Assembly: GCA_963753385.1 (NCBI GenBank)
Contig: CAVWCC010000007.1
Span: 1-64,000 of the forward strand
DNA: 64,000 nt
From: JALZKA01 sp963753385
GTDB taxonomy: Bacteria > Actinomycetota > Thermoleophilia > Solirubrobacterales > 70-9
Direction: 5' to 3'
Part shown: positions 1 through 8,472 of the stretch, one piece after another
How the letters are laid out: each line of letters opens with the position of its first letter
Position numbering within the stretch: the first letter of the stretch is position 1
Notes under the pieces: generated by a model
What the model was told of the DNA's origin: nothing
Databases searched by the model: none
What the model saw: only the letters and a program-made list of their open reading frames with translations
Translations under genes and position numbers: made by a program

Positions 1-102
1 TTCTCGCAGGAGGGCGGCGAGCTAGTTTCGTCGATGAAGGTCAAGCGCAACGTCGTCGCCCAGAAGTACGCGGACGAGGTAGAGGGTCTCTACGCGGGCT
101 GA
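1..102 (+). CDS. Long-chain acyl-CoA ligase, C-terminal end (partial)
   Basis: Frame 1 is open from the window edge to a TGA at 100-102. It encodes 33 residues ending KRNVVAQKYADEVEGLYAG. The pattern GEL-x5-KVKRNVV-x3-YADE-x2-x-LY matches the extreme C-terminus of AMP-forming long-chain fatty acyl-CoA synthetases, where the Lys-rich KVKR stretch closes the small domain. Such enzymes activate fatty acids with ATP and CoA. Only the tail is present, so the family call rests on this short motif. Confidence 0.6.
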   Translation, partial: FSQEGGELVSSMKVKRNVVAQKYADEVEGLYAG

Positions 103-143
103 GCGGTCTCGTCGTGCTCGCGGGCGGTTTCCTTCACTAGGAC

Positions 144-203
144 CTACGCGAGCAGGATGACCAGGATGATGATCAGGATCAGGGTGCCAATACCAATGTG
201 CAT
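144..203 (-). CDS. 19-residue hydrophobic membrane peptide
   Basis: ATG at 203-201 (read on the minus strand) is preceded by a strong Shine-Dalgarno, GGAAGGAGAG, about 5 nt away. It opens a 19-codon frame of almost only Ile, Leu, Val and Gly (MHIGIGTLILIIILVILLA) with a TAG stop. This is one transmembrane helix and nothing else. A peptide of the same design lies at 17,444-17,518. Function is unknown; candidates are a membrane-stress peptide or a type I toxin-like peptide. The good RBS is the main reason to believe it is expressed. Confidence 0.5.
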   Translation of the reverse strand: MHIGIGTLILIIILVILLA

Positions 204-300
204 TGACTCTCCTTCCGTGGTTAGGCCCCTATACCCCGATCGCTGCGCACTAACGACGCGCTATCCGGGTAGCCGTTCAGTAGCGGAAAGGAGATCGATC

Positions 301-650
301 ATGCCCGCACGCGGCGTTCGGAAGGGCGCGAAGCGTGGCCACCTGTACAAGAAGGTCAAGAAGACCCAGCGGCAGCGCGGCGCCTCGGAGAGCCGCGCCG
401 AGGAGATCGCGGCCCGCACCGTCAACAAGGAGCGCGCGCGATCGGGCGAGTCTCTGGTCAGGGCTTTCGAGGAGTCACGTGAAGGACAAGTCGTCGGGGC
501 AGCGCGGCGGTCGGCGGTCCAGGACCAACCGGTCCAAGGGCCGGACCCCGCGAGCAGCTCTACAACGAGGCCAGGCAGCTCGGGATCGAGGGTCGGTCTC
601 AGATGAACAAGGCCCAGCTTCAGCGGGCGATCGCGGGCAAGAAGAGCTAG
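301..650 (+). pseudogene. Basic Rho-N-domain protein (plasmid-stabilisation-like), frameshifted twice
   Basis: ATG at 301 follows AAAGGAGATCGATC. Frame 1 gives a Lys/Arg-rich N-terminus containing EEIAARTVNKERARSGES. The frame then shifts near 470 (VKDKSSGQRGGRRSRTNRSK) and again near 550, giving REQLYNEARQLGIEGRSQ followed by MNKAQLQRAIAGKKS and TAG at 648-650. The order AARTVNK, basic linker, then an EGRSxMNKxQL helix pair is typical of small actinobacterial proteins annotated as plasmid stabilisation proteins, whose C-terminus resembles the Rho termination factor N-domain. About 115 residues would result if repaired. Two compensating frame breaks mean either decay or sequencing indels. Confidence 0.6.
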
Positions 651-671
651 CGAGAAGCCGGCCCGAGGCGC

Positions 672-1982
672 TCAGCGCTCGGACGCCTCGTCCGCGTCGT
701 CGAGGTCGGTCGTCGGCTCCGTTTCGACCGGCTTCGGCCCGCCTGGCATCAGAGCGGACGTGGTCTGCTCGAGCGCGAGCCGCCATGCCGCCGGCGTGCG
801 GCGGGCGCGCTCGACCTGGTCCATCACATGGCGGACCCGGCGCGCGGAGATGTCGATCCCGTGGCGCCCGGCGATCGCCTTGTAGCGGTCGTAGTCGCGG
901 GCGAGCTTGAGGGTCACGGACTCGAAGCCGTGCTTGGCGATCTCGAGCCGGGCCTTGTAGTCGAGGATCGAGGTGCCGAACATCAGCGCGTCGTCGAGCT
1001 CGGGCTCGATCAGGATGATGTCGAGCCCGGGTAGCGCTCCTCCCAGATCTCGACCGCGCGGTGGAGCCGGTCGTGGGAGATCATCCGGAAGGCCTGGTTG
1101 CCGATCCCGGCAGCGCCCATGTCGGAGACGCGCTGCACGCGCGAGCCGGTGATCGTCGGGATCCGGCTGCGGAAGTCGTTGACGTACGGGACCAGCGGGT
1201 TGATCGACCACGACGAAGCGGCGCACCGCGCTCGATCGCGACGTCGATGTGGTGGTCGAGAGGATCCCGCCGTCGATGAACTCGCGGCCGCGGATCTCGA
1301 CCGGCTCGTAGATCAGCGGCAGCGCGCCGGAGGCGGCGACCCCTTCGAGATCGGCACGTCGGCCCACTCGCCCTCGCCGAGGATCACGCGCTCGGTCGTG
1401 TCGAGGTCGGTGGCGGTCAGGTAGAGCTCGGCAGAGAGGTGGCGGAAATCGTTGGTGCGATCCGGGTCGGACAGGACCTCCTCGACGTACCGCTCGATGC
1501 CCGTGCCGCGGTAGAGCCCGGGCGGCAGCGCGGCCGCGAGCCCGGTAACAAGGTCGACGGCCGATGATTCGCCAGGTTCTCGAGCAGCTCGCTGACGACG
1601 CCGGCGACCTTGAACGGGAGGGAGACCGAGCCGCGGAGGAAGCCCGGTAGTTCGGCCGCAGGAGCATCCGAGGTCGATGTCCGGGATCGGCGAGCGAAGG
1701 TCCTTGTTGAGGACCCGCATCATCTCCTCGGGCGTGACCCCGTTCGCGGTCAGGCTGGCGATGAAGGCGCCGGCGCTGGTGCCCACGTAGACGTCGAACT
1801 CGTTGACGGTCTGGTTGACCGCGAGGAGGTCGAGCGCGCGGAGCGCGCCGATCTCGTAGACGCCGCCGGTGAACCCGCCCCGCCCAGCACCAGGGCGGTC
1901 TTCGAGCTGCTGCGCCGCCCCCGCCGGGCGCGGCGCGCGCGGCTCGGAGGCGGCCGTCGTCGAGCTCGACGACCTTGCCCAT
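672..1982 (-). pseudogene. Patatin-like phospholipase, multiply frameshifted
   Basis: Three minus-strand frames together spell a patatin/RssA-type lipid acyl hydrolase. A start at MGKVVELDDGRLR (1982) is followed by the oxyanion loop (GGFTGGVYEIGALRAL), the nucleophile elbow GTSAG (near 1770), and the catalytic Asp motif FIDGG (near 1280). The C-terminus ends ADEASER at a TGA at 674-672. The frame is broken in at least three places (around 1900-1950, 1560-1640 and 1200-1240). The catalytic Ser-Asp dyad is intact in pieces and total length (about 436 codons) fits a single-domain bacterial patatin. Neighbours are also frame-broken, so sequence error is as likely as gene death. Confidence 0.7.
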
Positions 1983-2076
1983 CCGCAGCTCAAGTATCGC
2001 AGGGCGCCCGGAACAACCGTTCCGCGCCAGGCGTGCAGGTCCCTCGCCGGGCTTCGGGTATCGTCCGCGCGTGACG

Positions 2077-3439
2077 ATGCGCGCGACCCTGGCAGGGGGC
2101 ATCGCGACGCTCGTTGTCCTCGCCCGCTCCGTCGGCTGCTGCCGCAGGCAGCGTGGCGATGGCCGCGCCCCGCTGGAGGTGCTCGAGGACGGTGGCGCCA
2201 CGCCGCGTCGCCTGCCCGGAACGCGCGCTCGCGGCGCGGGGGTCGCTCTCGGAGTCGCAGCTCCGGGGGAGGCTCGAGCGCGAGATGGACGGGTCGGGCG
2301 GCGGGAGCGGCGCCTGGGTGTATGCGCTGCGCGGCGGGGACGGTTGCTCTACTCCGACTCCGGCGGCCGGGCGCGAATCCTCGCCTCGAACTCGAAGCTG
2401 TTCACGACGGCGGCGTTCCTCGACCGGTTCGGGCCCGACGGCAGACTCGCGACCGGGTCTGGGAGCGGGGGCCATCGAGGCGGCGCGGCGCGACGCAGAT
2501 CCTGCACGGCGGCTCGTGTCTGGTCGGCGACGGCGACCCGGCCTTGCCAGCCTCGGCTTCGCCAACCAGCACAGCCTGCCGGTGGCGCGCTGAAACCGCT
2601 GGCGCGGAGCACGTCCGAGGAGGCCGGGATCAGGCGCGGGGTCAAGGGCAGGCTGCTGGCCGACCCGACCATGTTCGACAGCCAGCGCTCAGTCCCGCAG
2701 CCCGGCATAGCAGGCGGGCCGTGGCTGAGCTCGCTGTCCGGGCTGTCCTACAACTCGGGGTTCGACGGCGGCCGCTATGCCTCAGAGCCCCCGCGCGGAT
2801 GGCGGGCCAGCGCGTTCGTCCAGGCGCTGCGGCGGGCGCGGCGTGAAGGTCGACGGGGCGGTACGGTGGGCGGGGCTCCCACGCGCGTCTTCGAGGAGCC
2901 GCCGCTCGACAGGGTCCGCTCGCCGAGGGGCGCCAGGGCTGATCAAGCAGACCAACACACCATCGGACAGCTTCTTCGCCGAGATGCTGCTCAAGCGCCT
3001 CGCGGCGCGCGACAGCCACCAGGGCACGACCGCGCGCGGCGCCGCGAAGGCCGAGAGACTTCGCGCGAAGCGTCGGCAGCGGCGCCCACCTCGTGAACGG
3101 CTCGGGGTTGAGCCGCACGAACACGCGCCCCGCCGACGCCAGGTCGGGAAGCTCCTCACCCACATGGCAAACGACAACGACCTCGACCGGGCGTTCCGGA
3201 AGTCATTGGCCGTCGCGGGACGGACCGGCACTCTCTCCCAGCGCATGCGCGGCACCGCCGCCGAGGGCCGCTGCAGCGCCAAGACCGGCACGATCGACGG
3301 CGTCAGCGCCCTCTCGGGGTACTGCAAGTCGAGGAGCGGCCTGGTCGCCTTCTCGGTCCTGATGAACAACATCGACACGACGACCGCCCGCAGCGCCCAG
3401 GACGCGATGGCGGCAGCGATCGCGCGGTACAAGCGCTAG
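2077..3439 (+). pseudogene. dacB: D-alanyl-D-alanine carboxypeptidase/endopeptidase, PBP4 type, frameshifted
   Basis: The product starts with a signal-peptide-like MRATLAGGIATLVVLARS. The active-site SxxK motif is in ASNSKLFTTAAFLDRFG (near 2390-2440). The second motif, normally SDN, appears as SDSFFAEMLLKRL (near 2970), and the KTG box is in CSAKTGTIDGVSALSGY (near 3285). The C-terminus AMAAAIARYKR ends at TAG 3437-3439. PBP4 enzymes trim peptidoglycan stem peptides in the periplasm or wall. The motifs fall in several different frames, so the gene as read is broken repeatedly. GTG at 2071 is an alternative start. Confidence 0.7.
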
Positions 3440-3823
3440 ACGCGCCCCCTTGATCGGGCCCGCCGAGGGCGTGCGGCGCACCGCAACGAGGCTGGGTAAG
3501 GGGGTGGGCTCGGCACCGGCTTTACGCAGGAAGTGCCCTCAGAGGGCACGTACGGTGAAAAGCCGCGGCCTTCCTTTCGCAATTACCCAGCCGCGAGGGG
3601 TGAATCCAGGAAGCCGAGCTCGCCCGCACCCGCAACCAGAAACACCCGCTTTGCATGGAAAGCGGCACAAATCATCAGCCGCTCCCGGTTCTCGCGCGGA
3701 GCGGAAGCCCGCATTGCTCGGTCATGAAGGGAATCCCCCTTTGTCGGATAGCTTCACCCAGAGACGCGGCGCAGCCTGCCCTGCGACCACAAGGCGCGCG
3801 CGGACCCGGAGCCCTCTAGTCGG
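3440..3823. other. Intergenic region with a 17-bp palindrome
   Basis: No credible gene is seen here. A perfect palindrome GTGCCCTC-A-GAGGGCAC lies at 3533-3549. It could fold as a 7-bp hairpin with a 3-nt loop or bind a dimeric regulator. A module-B hairpin lies at 3646-3665 and is listed separately. Confidence 0.4.
3646..3665 (+). repeat. Dispersed hairpin repeat, module B (perfect copy)
   Basis: CCGCTTT(GCATGG)AAAGCGG: a perfect 7-bp stem with a hexaloop. This is the leftmost copy of the family and lies alone in the dacB/hydrolase spacer. Confidence 0.8.
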
Positions 3824-4648
3824 TCAGGACTGCAAGAAGGTCAGGAGGTCAGCGTTGATCGTCTCGGCCTCTGTAGTCGGCATGCCGTGCGGGAATCCTT
3901 TGTACGTCTTCAGCGTCCCGTTCCGCACGAGCTCCGCGGACAGCGGTCCGGAGTCGGCGTAGGGAACGATCTGGTCGTCGTCGCCATGCATCACTAAGAC
4001 CGGCACCGTGATCCCCTTCAGGTCCTCGGTGAAGTCGGTCTGGGAGAAGGCCACGATGCCGTCGTAGTGTGCCTTCGCCCCGCCCATCATTCCCTGGCGC
4101 CACCAGTTGGTGATGATCGCTTCCGAGGATTCCACGCCGGGCCGGTTGAAGCCATAGAAGGGGCCCGACGCCACGTCCCAGTAGAACGCGGACCGGTTTG
4201 CGGCAACCTGGGCCTGGAAGTCGTCGAAGACGCTCTTTGGCAGGCCGCCGGGGTTGGCCTCGGTCTGCACCATGAGCGGCGGCACCGCAGCGATCAATAC
4301 CGCTTTCGCCACGCGGCTCTCACCGTGTCGGGCGATGTAGTGGACGACTTCGCCGCCACCGGTGGAGTGTCCAACGTGGGCGGCGTCCTGGAGGTCGAGA
4401 TGGGCGGTCAGGGCAGCTAGGTCGTCGGCGTAGTGGTCCATGTCGTGACCGTCGCTGGTCTGCGCGGAGCGTCCGTGTCCGCGCCGGTCATGGGCGATGA
4501 CGCGGTAGCCCTCCTGTAGGAAGAACAGCATTTGGGTGTCCCAGTCGTCGGCCGAAAGCGGCCAGCCATGGCTGAACACGATCGGCTGGCCCGAGCCCCA
4601 GTCCTTGTAGAAGATTTCCGTCCCATCGGTCGTGGTGATCGTGCCCAT
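3824..4648 (-). CDS. Alpha/beta hydrolase, non-haem chloroperoxidase type
   Basis: 274 residues beginning MGTITTTDGTEIFYKDWGSG. The catalytic triad is visible: Ser95 in GHSTGG, Asp225 in HGDDDQIVP and His254 in GFPHG. The spacing matches the cofactor-free haloperoxidase/perhydrolase (chloroperoxidase CPO-T/CPO-L) family. The oxyanion motif HGWP is at residues 28-30. These are cytosolic serine hydrolases that form peracids from carboxylates and peroxide in vitro; the natural substrate is usually an ester or lactone. The ATG at 4648 is preceded by AAAAGGAGAAGG. It is monocistronic, with repeat-bearing spacers on both sides. Confidence 0.9.
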   Translation of the reverse strand: MGTITTTDGTEIFYKDWGSGQPIVFSHGWPLSADDWDTQMLFFLQEGYRVIAHDRRGHGRSAQTSDGHDMDHYADDLAALTAHLDLQDAAHVGHSTGGGEVVHYIARHGESRVAKAVLIAAVPPLMVQTEANPGGLPKSVFDDFQAQVAANRSAFYWDVASGPFYGFNRPGVESSEAIITNWWRQGMMGGAKAHYDGIVAFSQTDFTEDLKGITVPVLVMHGDDDQIVPYADSGPLSAELVRNGTLKTYKGFPHGMPTTEAETINADLLTFLQS

Positions 4649-4793
4649 CAGCCTTCTCCTTTTGCCTGAAGTTCGGTACGCCCCGACAACCCTTGCATGA
4701 TCAGGGCGACCGTGAGCGCCGGTCCGTCACCGGCTATCGCTATCGCGTGAATGCGGGAGCCTCGGCCGTTAGGGACGAGGACTCCCGAAATAG

Positions 4794-4813
4794 CCGCTTT
4801 GGACGAGAAGCGC
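4794..4813 (+). repeat. Dispersed hairpin repeat, module A
   Basis: CCGCTTT(GGACGA)GAAGCGC upstream of the acetyltransferase gene. One arm carries two changes from the consensus AAAGCGG. Confidence 0.75.
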
Positions 4814-4889
4814 AACATCCCCCGTGACGATTGACCCGAGCGAAGGCCGCACGTAGGCTCATTGTGAGACAGCCGTGAGGAGGTTCAAC

Positions 4890-5768
4890 ATGGCGATGGC
4901 GTCCGCGGACAAGATCACCTTGCGGGAGCCCGAAGCCACCGATGCGGCACGGTGCGCCGAGATCGTCTTCGAAGCTTTCGGTGCCATCCAGGACCATCAC
5001 CGTTTTCAGCGCGATTTCCCTGCGCTCGAGGCGGCGGCTGGGTTGCTGGATATGTTCATCGCCCATCCGCAAATCTGGGGCGTTCTCGCGGAGGTCGATG
5101 GGCAGATCGTGGGCTCGAATTTCCTCGATGAGCGCAGCCCCATCCGGGGCGTCGGGCCAATCACGGTGGCTCCTGAGGGGCAAGACTCCGGCGTGGGGCG
5201 GCGGCTTATGGAGGCAGTGCTCGAGCGTGGCAAGGAAGCCCCGGGCATCCGCCTCCTTCAAGACGCTTTTCACATGCGCTCACTCGCGCTCTACGAAATG
5301 CTTGGGTTCGACGTCAAGGAGGGGGTCGCAGTCGTTACCGGGAACCCCCGCGAGCGCGCCCTCTCAGACCACGAGGTCCGTCCGCTCGAAGACCAGGACC
5401 TCGACGCATGCGAAGAGCTGTGCCTGGCGGTTCATGGGTATGAGCGCACGAACGAGCTTCGCGACGCAAAGCAGGCATTTACGCCGTTCGTAGCGCTTCG
5501 CGACGGTCGGATCGTCGCCTATGCCTCCGCAGTCAGCTTCTGGCCGATGAATCACGGCGTTGCCGAGACTGCAGCTGACATGCAGGCGCTGTTGGTTGGT
5601 ACAGCAGCGTCGATTGACGAGCCGCTCGCGTTCCTAGTCCCATTGCGCTCCGAGCTGTTTAGGTGGTCTCTCCAACAGGGGCTGCGGCTGGTGAAGCCAA
5701 TGAACGTGATGGCGCTCGGTGACTACCGAGATCCGCAGGGCTCCTGGTTTCCGTCAGTCCTTTATTGA
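4890..5768 (+). CDS. Tandem GNAT-domain N-acetyltransferase
   Basis: 292 residues from the ATG at 4890, chosen because GAGGAGG lies 6 nt upstream; a GTG at 4875 is also in frame. The N-terminal half is a typical GNAT fold. ITLREPEATDAARCAEI is beta1-alpha1, and VAPEGQDSGVGRRLMEAVLERG carries the acetyl-CoA loop (Q/D-x2-GVGRRL, about residues 98-105), followed by LYEMLGFDV. The second half (from about residue 155, VRPLEDQDLDACEELCLAVHG) looks like a second, degenerate GNAT unit. These enzymes move an acetyl group from acetyl-CoA to an amine; the substrate cannot be told from sequence. Confidence 0.85.
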   Translation: MAMASADKITLREPEATDAARCAEIVFEAFGAIQDHHRFQRDFPALEAAAGLLDMFIAHPQIWGVLAEVDGQIVGSNFLDERSPIRGVGPITVAPEGQDSGVGRRLMEAVLERGKEAPGIRLLQDAFHMRSLALYEMLGFDVKEGVAVVTGNPRERALSDHEVRPLEDQDLDACEELCLAVHGYERTNELRDAKQAFTPFVALRDGRIVAYASAVSFWPMNHGVAETAADMQALLVGTAASIDEPLAFLVPLRSELFRWSLQQGLRLVKPMNVMALGDYRDPQGSWFPSVLY

Positions 5769-5812
5769 TCCGAGACCGAGGACTTCGGCCTATGTCCTGG
5801 GCGTCAGCGATG

Positions 5813-5836
5813 TAGCGCTTTGGACGAGAAGCGCTA
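5813..5836 (+). repeat. Dispersed hairpin repeat, module A with extended stem
   Basis: TAGCGCTTT(GGACGA)GAAGCGCTA. The outer TAGCGC/GCGCTA pairs extend the stem to 9 bp with one inner mismatch. It lies in the spacer before a SnoaL-like gene. Confidence 0.8.
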
Positions 5837-5892
5837 GTCCGGCTGTTCTGCCCTATACGCACCATCTACTGAGCTAGGTCGCCGCCAGAACG

Positions 5893-5903
5893 AGATACTG
5901 CGG
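5893..5903 (+). promoter_or_regulatory. Conserved SnoaL-gene start motif (putative -10)
   Basis: GAGATACTGCG lies 5 nt before the GCGATG start region. The same motif precedes the first gene of every SnoaL group (25,166; 30,370; 30,863; 34,650 on their own strands). GATACT would place transcription start at or within a few nt of the ATG. Promoter function is inferred from conservation and position only. Confidence 0.4.
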
Positions 5904-5908
5904 GGGCG

Positions 5909-6316
5909 ATGTCGCAGGAGAACGTGGAGACGCTGCGCGGTGGCTTTGACGCGTTCGCCCGCGGCGACGTAGACGACGTGCTGGAGCGCCTGGAGCCGGA
6001 CGTGGATTGGAGCCCGGCGATCGGCCCGATACTTGGTGTGGAGACGGTGCGCGGCAGGGAAGCTCTCAGGAGGTTCCTCACCCGTGATTTGTTCGAGGGC
6101 TTCGACCAATTCGGGGCCGAGCCGCTCTCCATCGAAGACCTCGGCGGGGAATACGTCCTGGTGATGGTCCGCTACACGGGCAGGGGCCAGAGCAGTGGGA
6201 TCGAGATGGATATGACCTCTGCGTCCCTCTATCGGATGCGTGATGGCAAGGTCGTGACTATGCGGGACTACTCCACGAGAGCGGAAGCCCTCGAAGCCGC
6301 CGGGCTTGAGGAGTAA
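5909..6316 (+). CDS. SnoaL/NTF2-like protein (isolated copy)
   Basis: 135 residues. It starts MSQENVETLRGGFDAFARGD, has the family DV-x-W motif (EPDVDW, residues 29-34) and a VRGRE loop, and ends EALEAAGLEE. The SnoaL-like/NTF2 fold is a cone-shaped alpha+beta barrel that binds small hydrophobic ligands; members include polyketide cyclases, ketosteroid isomerase and limonene epoxide hydrolase. Catalytic residues of those enzymes cannot be assigned, so function is unknown. It is a paralogue of the clusters at 25.2, 30.0 and 31-34.6 kb. Module A precedes it, and a full A-B element starts 3 nt after its stop. Confidence 0.85.
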   Translation: MSQENVETLRGGFDAFARGDVDDVLERLEPDVDWSPAIGPILGVETVRGREALRRFLTRDLFEGFDQFGAEPLSIEDLGGEYVLVMVRYTGRGQSSGIEMDMTSASLYRMRDGKVVTMRDYSTRAEALEAAGLEE

Positions 6317-6318
6317 CT

Positions 6319-6380
6319 CAGAAGTAGCCGCTTTGGACGAGAAACGGCTAAGTCACTTCGCATGGAAAGCGGCACTTCTG
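6319..6380 (+). repeat. Full-length A-B composite repeat (62 bp, imperfect dyad)
   Basis: Module A (GGACGA loop) is followed by module B (GCATGG loop). Outer arms CAGAAGTAGCCGCTTT (6319-6334) and AAAGCGGCACTTCTG (6366-6380) are inverted repeats with one unpaired base, so the whole unit can fold as one long hairpin or as two small ones. It begins 3 nt after the stop of the SnoaL gene. A further partial arm, CACGCGAAAGCGGTAG, follows at 6385-6400. Confidence 0.85.
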
Positions 6381-6449
6381 CTGTCACGCGAAAGCGGTAG
6401 CCGGCCGGCGCCACGCGGCAGACGCGCTCGGGCAACGGTCCCCGCACGG

Positions 6450-7166
6450 TTAGACACCCGACAGTGCGCTTGCGAGGGCGAAGCCGACCACGGCAGCGAG
6501 GCCGGCGCGTCGCCCCGCCTTCTCCCGTGCCTCGGGGATCATCGAGTCGATCAACATCACCAAGAGGCCCCCGGCTGCGAATCCGTTGACCACCGCTTGA
6601 AACTCGCCGGAGACCGAGTCTCCGATCGCAAAGCCGATACCGCTGGCCAGAGTGCAGACGAGGGCCACAGCGAGGAACAGCCTGATGATCTTCGTACGCG
6701 GCGTTTCGGAGGCGATCATGGCGGCACTTGCGCCAATCCCTTCCGGCAAGTTGGAGACGAAGATCGCAACCACCAGCGCGATGCTGATCCCTTCACCGCT
6801 CGCCAGCCCTATGCCGAGTACGAGTTGCTCCGGAACCCCGTCCAGCAACGCGCCGAGGGCGAGGCTGTCTCCTGAGTGCACGCCGCTTGTTGGGCCCCTC
6901 GTTCGGGACCGAGTCCGCATGATCACCTCGTATGCGGAGTAGAAGGTGAGCGCGCCTATCGCCAGACCGAGGCCGACCGATTGGGGGCTTCCGACGCGAC
7001 TCCCTTCCTCGGCGAGCTCGAAGCTCACTGCGCTAATCAGGGCTCCCGCGCCGAAAGCGAGGACCAGGCCGATCAGCGATGGGCGCCAAGGCCGGGCGAA
7101 GGCGATGAGGACACCCAGAACGAGCGATGAGGCGCTGAGCGCACCCCAGCCTAGGGCTTCTGCCAT
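6450..7166 (-). CDS. ZIP-family metal (zinc) transporter
   Basis: 238 residues with about eight membrane helices. The two ZIP signature helices are clear: LGALLDGVPEQLVLGIGL (about residues 105-122, with D/E near the metal site) and FVSNLPEGIGASAAM (about 136-150, with the NLPEG metal-binding motif). A His/Ser-bearing hydrophilic loop (TSGVHSGDS) lies before TM4, as is usual in ZIP proteins. Its role is divalent metal uptake across the cytoplasmic membrane. The gene stands alone between two repeat-bearing spacers. Metal specificity is not determinable here. Confidence 0.88.
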   Translation of the reverse strand: MAEALGWGALSASSLVLGVLIAFARPWRPSLIGLVLAFGAGALISAVSFELAEEGSRVGSPQSVGLGLAIGALTFYSAYEVIMRTRSRTRGPTSGVHSGDSLALGALLDGVPEQLVLGIGLASGEGISIALVVAIFVSNLPEGIGASAAMIASETPRTKIIRLFLAVALVCTLASGIGFAIGDSVSGEFQAVVNGFAAGGLLVMLIDSMIPEAREKAGRRAGLAAVVGFALASALSGV

Positions 7167-7289
7167 GGAATCCTCCCCGACCAGTCGCGCCCCGCCGGTC
7201 AGTTGGCCAAATAGCCGCCGTAAAGCCGTCTACAGGTGGCGGATACGGACCCTACTCGCTCCGCACCGACGGGGCTACCGAAGCCACGG

Positions 7290-7351
7290 CAGAAGTTGCG
7301 CTTTGGACGAAAAGCGGCTAATGCGCTTCGCATGGAAAGCGACATGAACTG
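7290..7351 (+). repeat. Full-length A-B composite repeat (62 bp)
   Basis: Same length and layout as 6319-6380, starting CAGAAGTTGCGCTTT with A loop GGACGA and B loop GCATGG. The right outer arm has drifted (GACATGAACTG). It lies in the 290-bp spacer between the ZIP transporter and sigma factor genes, which otherwise holds no gene. Confidence 0.85.
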
Positions 7352-7455
7352 GGTGACGTCTCCCGAATCCGTCGTCTGCGCTTCGTTCGAGAAGCGGGAG
7401 TATTCGGTCGGTCGCACAAGCCTGCGGCGAATTGAGAGCGGGGGTGCCTACGCGC

Positions 7456-8340
7456 TCACGGCAGCGCGCCGGTTGGCCGACGGCGGCGTCGGCGCAACCG
7501 CCCGTATGGGAAGCGCGGGTCAGGACCGTCCTGGTTGAAGGTGCGGCGGCCGTCAGGATGCTCGTCCCCCTGAACCGCTTCGAGCAGACGCGCGAGCGAC
7601 CGGCGCAAGAGACGCGAGACCTGCATTTGGGAGACGCCCATTCGGACGGCGATCTCGTGCTGGCTCAGGTCCTCGTGAAAGCGAAGCTCCATCGCCGTCA
7701 GCTCCTGCTCGGTGAGCTGGGCACAGCGTTCGACGGCGAGCTGCGAATCGACCGACTCGAAGCCCTGGTCTTCGTCCCCGATCGTCTCAATCCGCGCGAC
7801 CGCCTCGGGCTCGTCGCGTCGGACCGGGGCGTCGAGTGAGAGCTGGTGCTGGGACTCGCGTGCTTGGAGCGCGTCGAGGACGTCTTCGTCCGGGAGCTCG
7901 AGGCGCTCGGCGATTTCGGACACCGACGGCTCCCGTCCGAGCTCCTTGACGAGCTTGTTGGAGGCTTTTTCGATCGCGAGCGTTCGCTCCTGCATCGACC
8001 GGGACAAGTGCAGGCGCCAGGAGTGGTCGCGGAAGTGGCGGCGGAGCTCACCGAGGATCGTCGGCGCCGCATAAGCCTTGAACGCGCCGCGCGCCGGGTC
8101 GTAGCCGCGCAGGGCCTTGACCAAAGCGAAGCTCGCGACCTGGGTCAAGTCCTCGAATGGTTCTGACCCGCCTCGATAGCGGCGAGCCAGCGAGCTCGCG
8201 AACGGCATGAAGCAGTCGACCAGCTGCTCTTCGAGGCGGGGATTGCGAGACTCGGCGTAGCGTTTCAGCAGCAGCGCCTCGTCCGTGGCCGCGCCTTCAA
8301 TGTCGACGTGGGTTTCGGCGACACCACGCTGGAGATCCAT
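7456..8340 (-). CDS. Stress-type RNA polymerase sigma factor (SigB/SigF/SigG subfamily)
   Basis: 294 residues. Region 2 is EDLTQVASFALVKALRGYDP followed by FKAYAAPTILGELRRHFRDH (about residues 62-105), the RpoD-box and -10 contact area. Region 3 is KELGREPSVSEIAERLEL (about 130-150). Region 4 is LRFHEDLSQHEIAVRMGVSQMQVSRLLRRSL (about 220-252), the -35 helix-turn-helix. This is the general-stress/sporulation sigma type controlled by partner switching with RsbW-like kinases and STAS antagonists. RsbW-like ATPases are at 9572 and 24,125 and a STAS protein at 23,525. The 30-residue Arg/Gly/Pro-rich C-terminal tail is unusual and may result from a late indel. Confidence 0.9.
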   Translation of the reverse strand: MDLQRGVAETHVDIEGAATDEALLLKRYAESRNPRLEEQLVDCFMPFASSLARRYRGGSEPFEDLTQVASFALVKALRGYDPARGAFKAYAAPTILGELRRHFRDHSWRLHLSRSMQERTLAIEKASNKLVKELGREPSVSEIAERLELPDEDVLDALQARESQHQLSLDAPVRRDEPEAVARIETIGDEDQGFESVDSQLAVERCAQLTEQELTAMELRFHEDLSQHEIAVRMGVSQMQVSRLLRRSLARLLEAVQGDEHPDGRRTFNQDGPDPRFPYGRLRRRRRRPTGALP

Positions 8341-8416
8341 TCCATCGCCCCTTTCTCGCTCCCATACTTCGTCTCGAAACCGGCTCGATTGCTGAAAGTG
8401 CCGCCTTATATCACAA

Positions 8417-8455
8417 AGACAGACAGGTCTGTCTCGTGCACAGACAGGTCTGTCT
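8417..8455. promoter_or_regulatory. Twin operator-like palindromes between sigma and TetR genes
   Basis: AGACAGAC-AG-GTCTGTCT (8417-8434) is a perfect 8-bp inverted repeat. A second copy at 8438-8455 (GCACAGAC-AG-GTCTGTCT) is perfect over 6 bp. The centres are 21 bp apart, two helical turns, so two repressor dimers would sit on the same face. Position just upstream of the TetR start and downstream of the divergent sigma start suggests TetR autoregulation, possibly with control of the sigma gene. Confidence 0.75.
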
Positions 8456-8472
8456 CGTGCTAGCCTCGTTGG

